Assembly: GCA_017453765.1 (NCBI GenBank)
Contig: JAFTEG010000364.1
Location: 1-6,640 of the forward strand
Source of the DNA: Selenomonadaceae bacterium
GTDB lineage: Bacteria; Bacillota; Negativicutes; Selenomonadales; Selenomonadaceae
Direction: 5' to 3'
Length of the DNA stretch: 6,640 nucleotides
A program made the translations under genes and the position numbers. The notes below the pieces were generated by a model that saw only the letters and a list, made by a program, of their open reading frames with translations, was not told the DNA's origin and ran no database searches. Each line of letters opens with the position of its first letter. Position 1 is the stretch's first letter. Shown here piece after piece: positions 6,376-6,640 of this stretch.

Positions 6376-6640
6376 TTGAAAACATTTTTCTTCTGCGCGC
6401 GAAACATTGAAGATTACCTTTCGCCGTTGCTCGACGTGACAGAAAAAAATCTCGTCGACTTAAAAGATAAAAATCTGCTTGCCACTGCCGACGTACAAAA
6501 TCTGTTTCGCTCGGTGATAAAGTCGCACTTTGACGACGAGACGTACTTTAACGCGCCGATATCTGACGCAATTCCCACCGGCATTGACGGCGTGAAGTTG
6601 GATTTTAATTTCGGTATGCGCCTTGAAGTTCCGGCGGGTA
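6376..6640 (+). CDS. unrecognised protein, N-terminal part (runs off the window)
   Basis: An open frame of 88 full codons from TTG 6376 to the window end without a stop, with AGAGG (6363-6367) eight bases upstream. It begins MKTFFFCARNIEDYL and continues as a hydrophilic, mixed-charge sequence (EKNLVDLKDKNLLATADVQ, then HFDDETYFNAP). There is no signal peptide, membrane segment or motif I can name. Codon use is like that of its neighbours, and it lies on the same strand 85 bases after aroE. I do not recognise the family. The glycan context makes a surface-polysaccharide role conceivable, but nothing in the visible sequence demonstrates it. The start could be confirmed only with the full gene. 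Confidence 0.65.
   Translation, partial: MKTFFFCARNIEDYLSPLLDVTEKNLVDLKDKNLLATADVQNLFRSVIKSHFDDETYFNAPISDAIPTGIDGVKLDFNFGMRLEVPAG

Overview
The window looks like chromosomal DNA of a low-to-mid GC Firmicute. A Negativicutes/Selenomonadales-type anaerobe is my best guess, but this is inference from codon style (AAA/AAT/TTT-rich codons mixed with GCG/GGC), strong AAAGGA-type Shine-Dalgarno sites, frequent TTG starts and gene content; no rRNA or other marker gene is present. I see no tRNA or rRNA gene, CRISPR array, transposase or phage gene.

Left part (1-2367, + strand): a surface-glycan nucleotide-sugar block. It holds the last 20 codons of what is probably a GDP-mannose 4,6-dehydratase, then a UDP-glucose/GDP-mannose-type dehydrogenase gene, then an extended SDR (NAD-dependent epimerase/dehydratase/decarboxylase) that overlaps the dehydrogenase by ATGA. 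The dehydrogenase gene is broken twice: an in-frame TAA at 384-386 and a reading-frame shift at a run of nine G (1094-1102). All catalytic motifs are still readable across the three pieces, so the decay is recent, the gene is switched by slippage, or the sequence contains errors.

Middle (2336-3412): a convergent ROK-family sugar kinase on the minus strand. Its 3' end meets the SDR gene in a degenerate direct-repeat cluster, and the same roughly 32-bp repeat supplies the last codons of both genes on opposite strands. Its upstream region, shared with the divergent gene to the right, is filled by an 8-bp/15-bp GATCGATA-based tandem array.

Right part (3413-6290, + strand): a probable transcription unit of a Nif3-like dinuclear-metal protein, a DUF5672 glycosyltransferase-like protein with an unassigned C-terminal region, and shikimate dehydrogenase AroE. 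After an 85-bp spacer with two kinds of 7-bp tandem repeats, an unrecognised ORF starts at 6376 and runs off the window.

The genes fit a glycan-assembly neighbourhood (sugar nucleotide synthesis, sugar kinase, glycosyltransferase-like protein) mixed with two housekeeping genes. I do not see a complete, clearly new defence or mobile system. The most unusual material is the doubly broken dehydrogenase with its G9 tract, the repeat shared by two convergent gene ends, and the GATCGATA array between two divergent genes.
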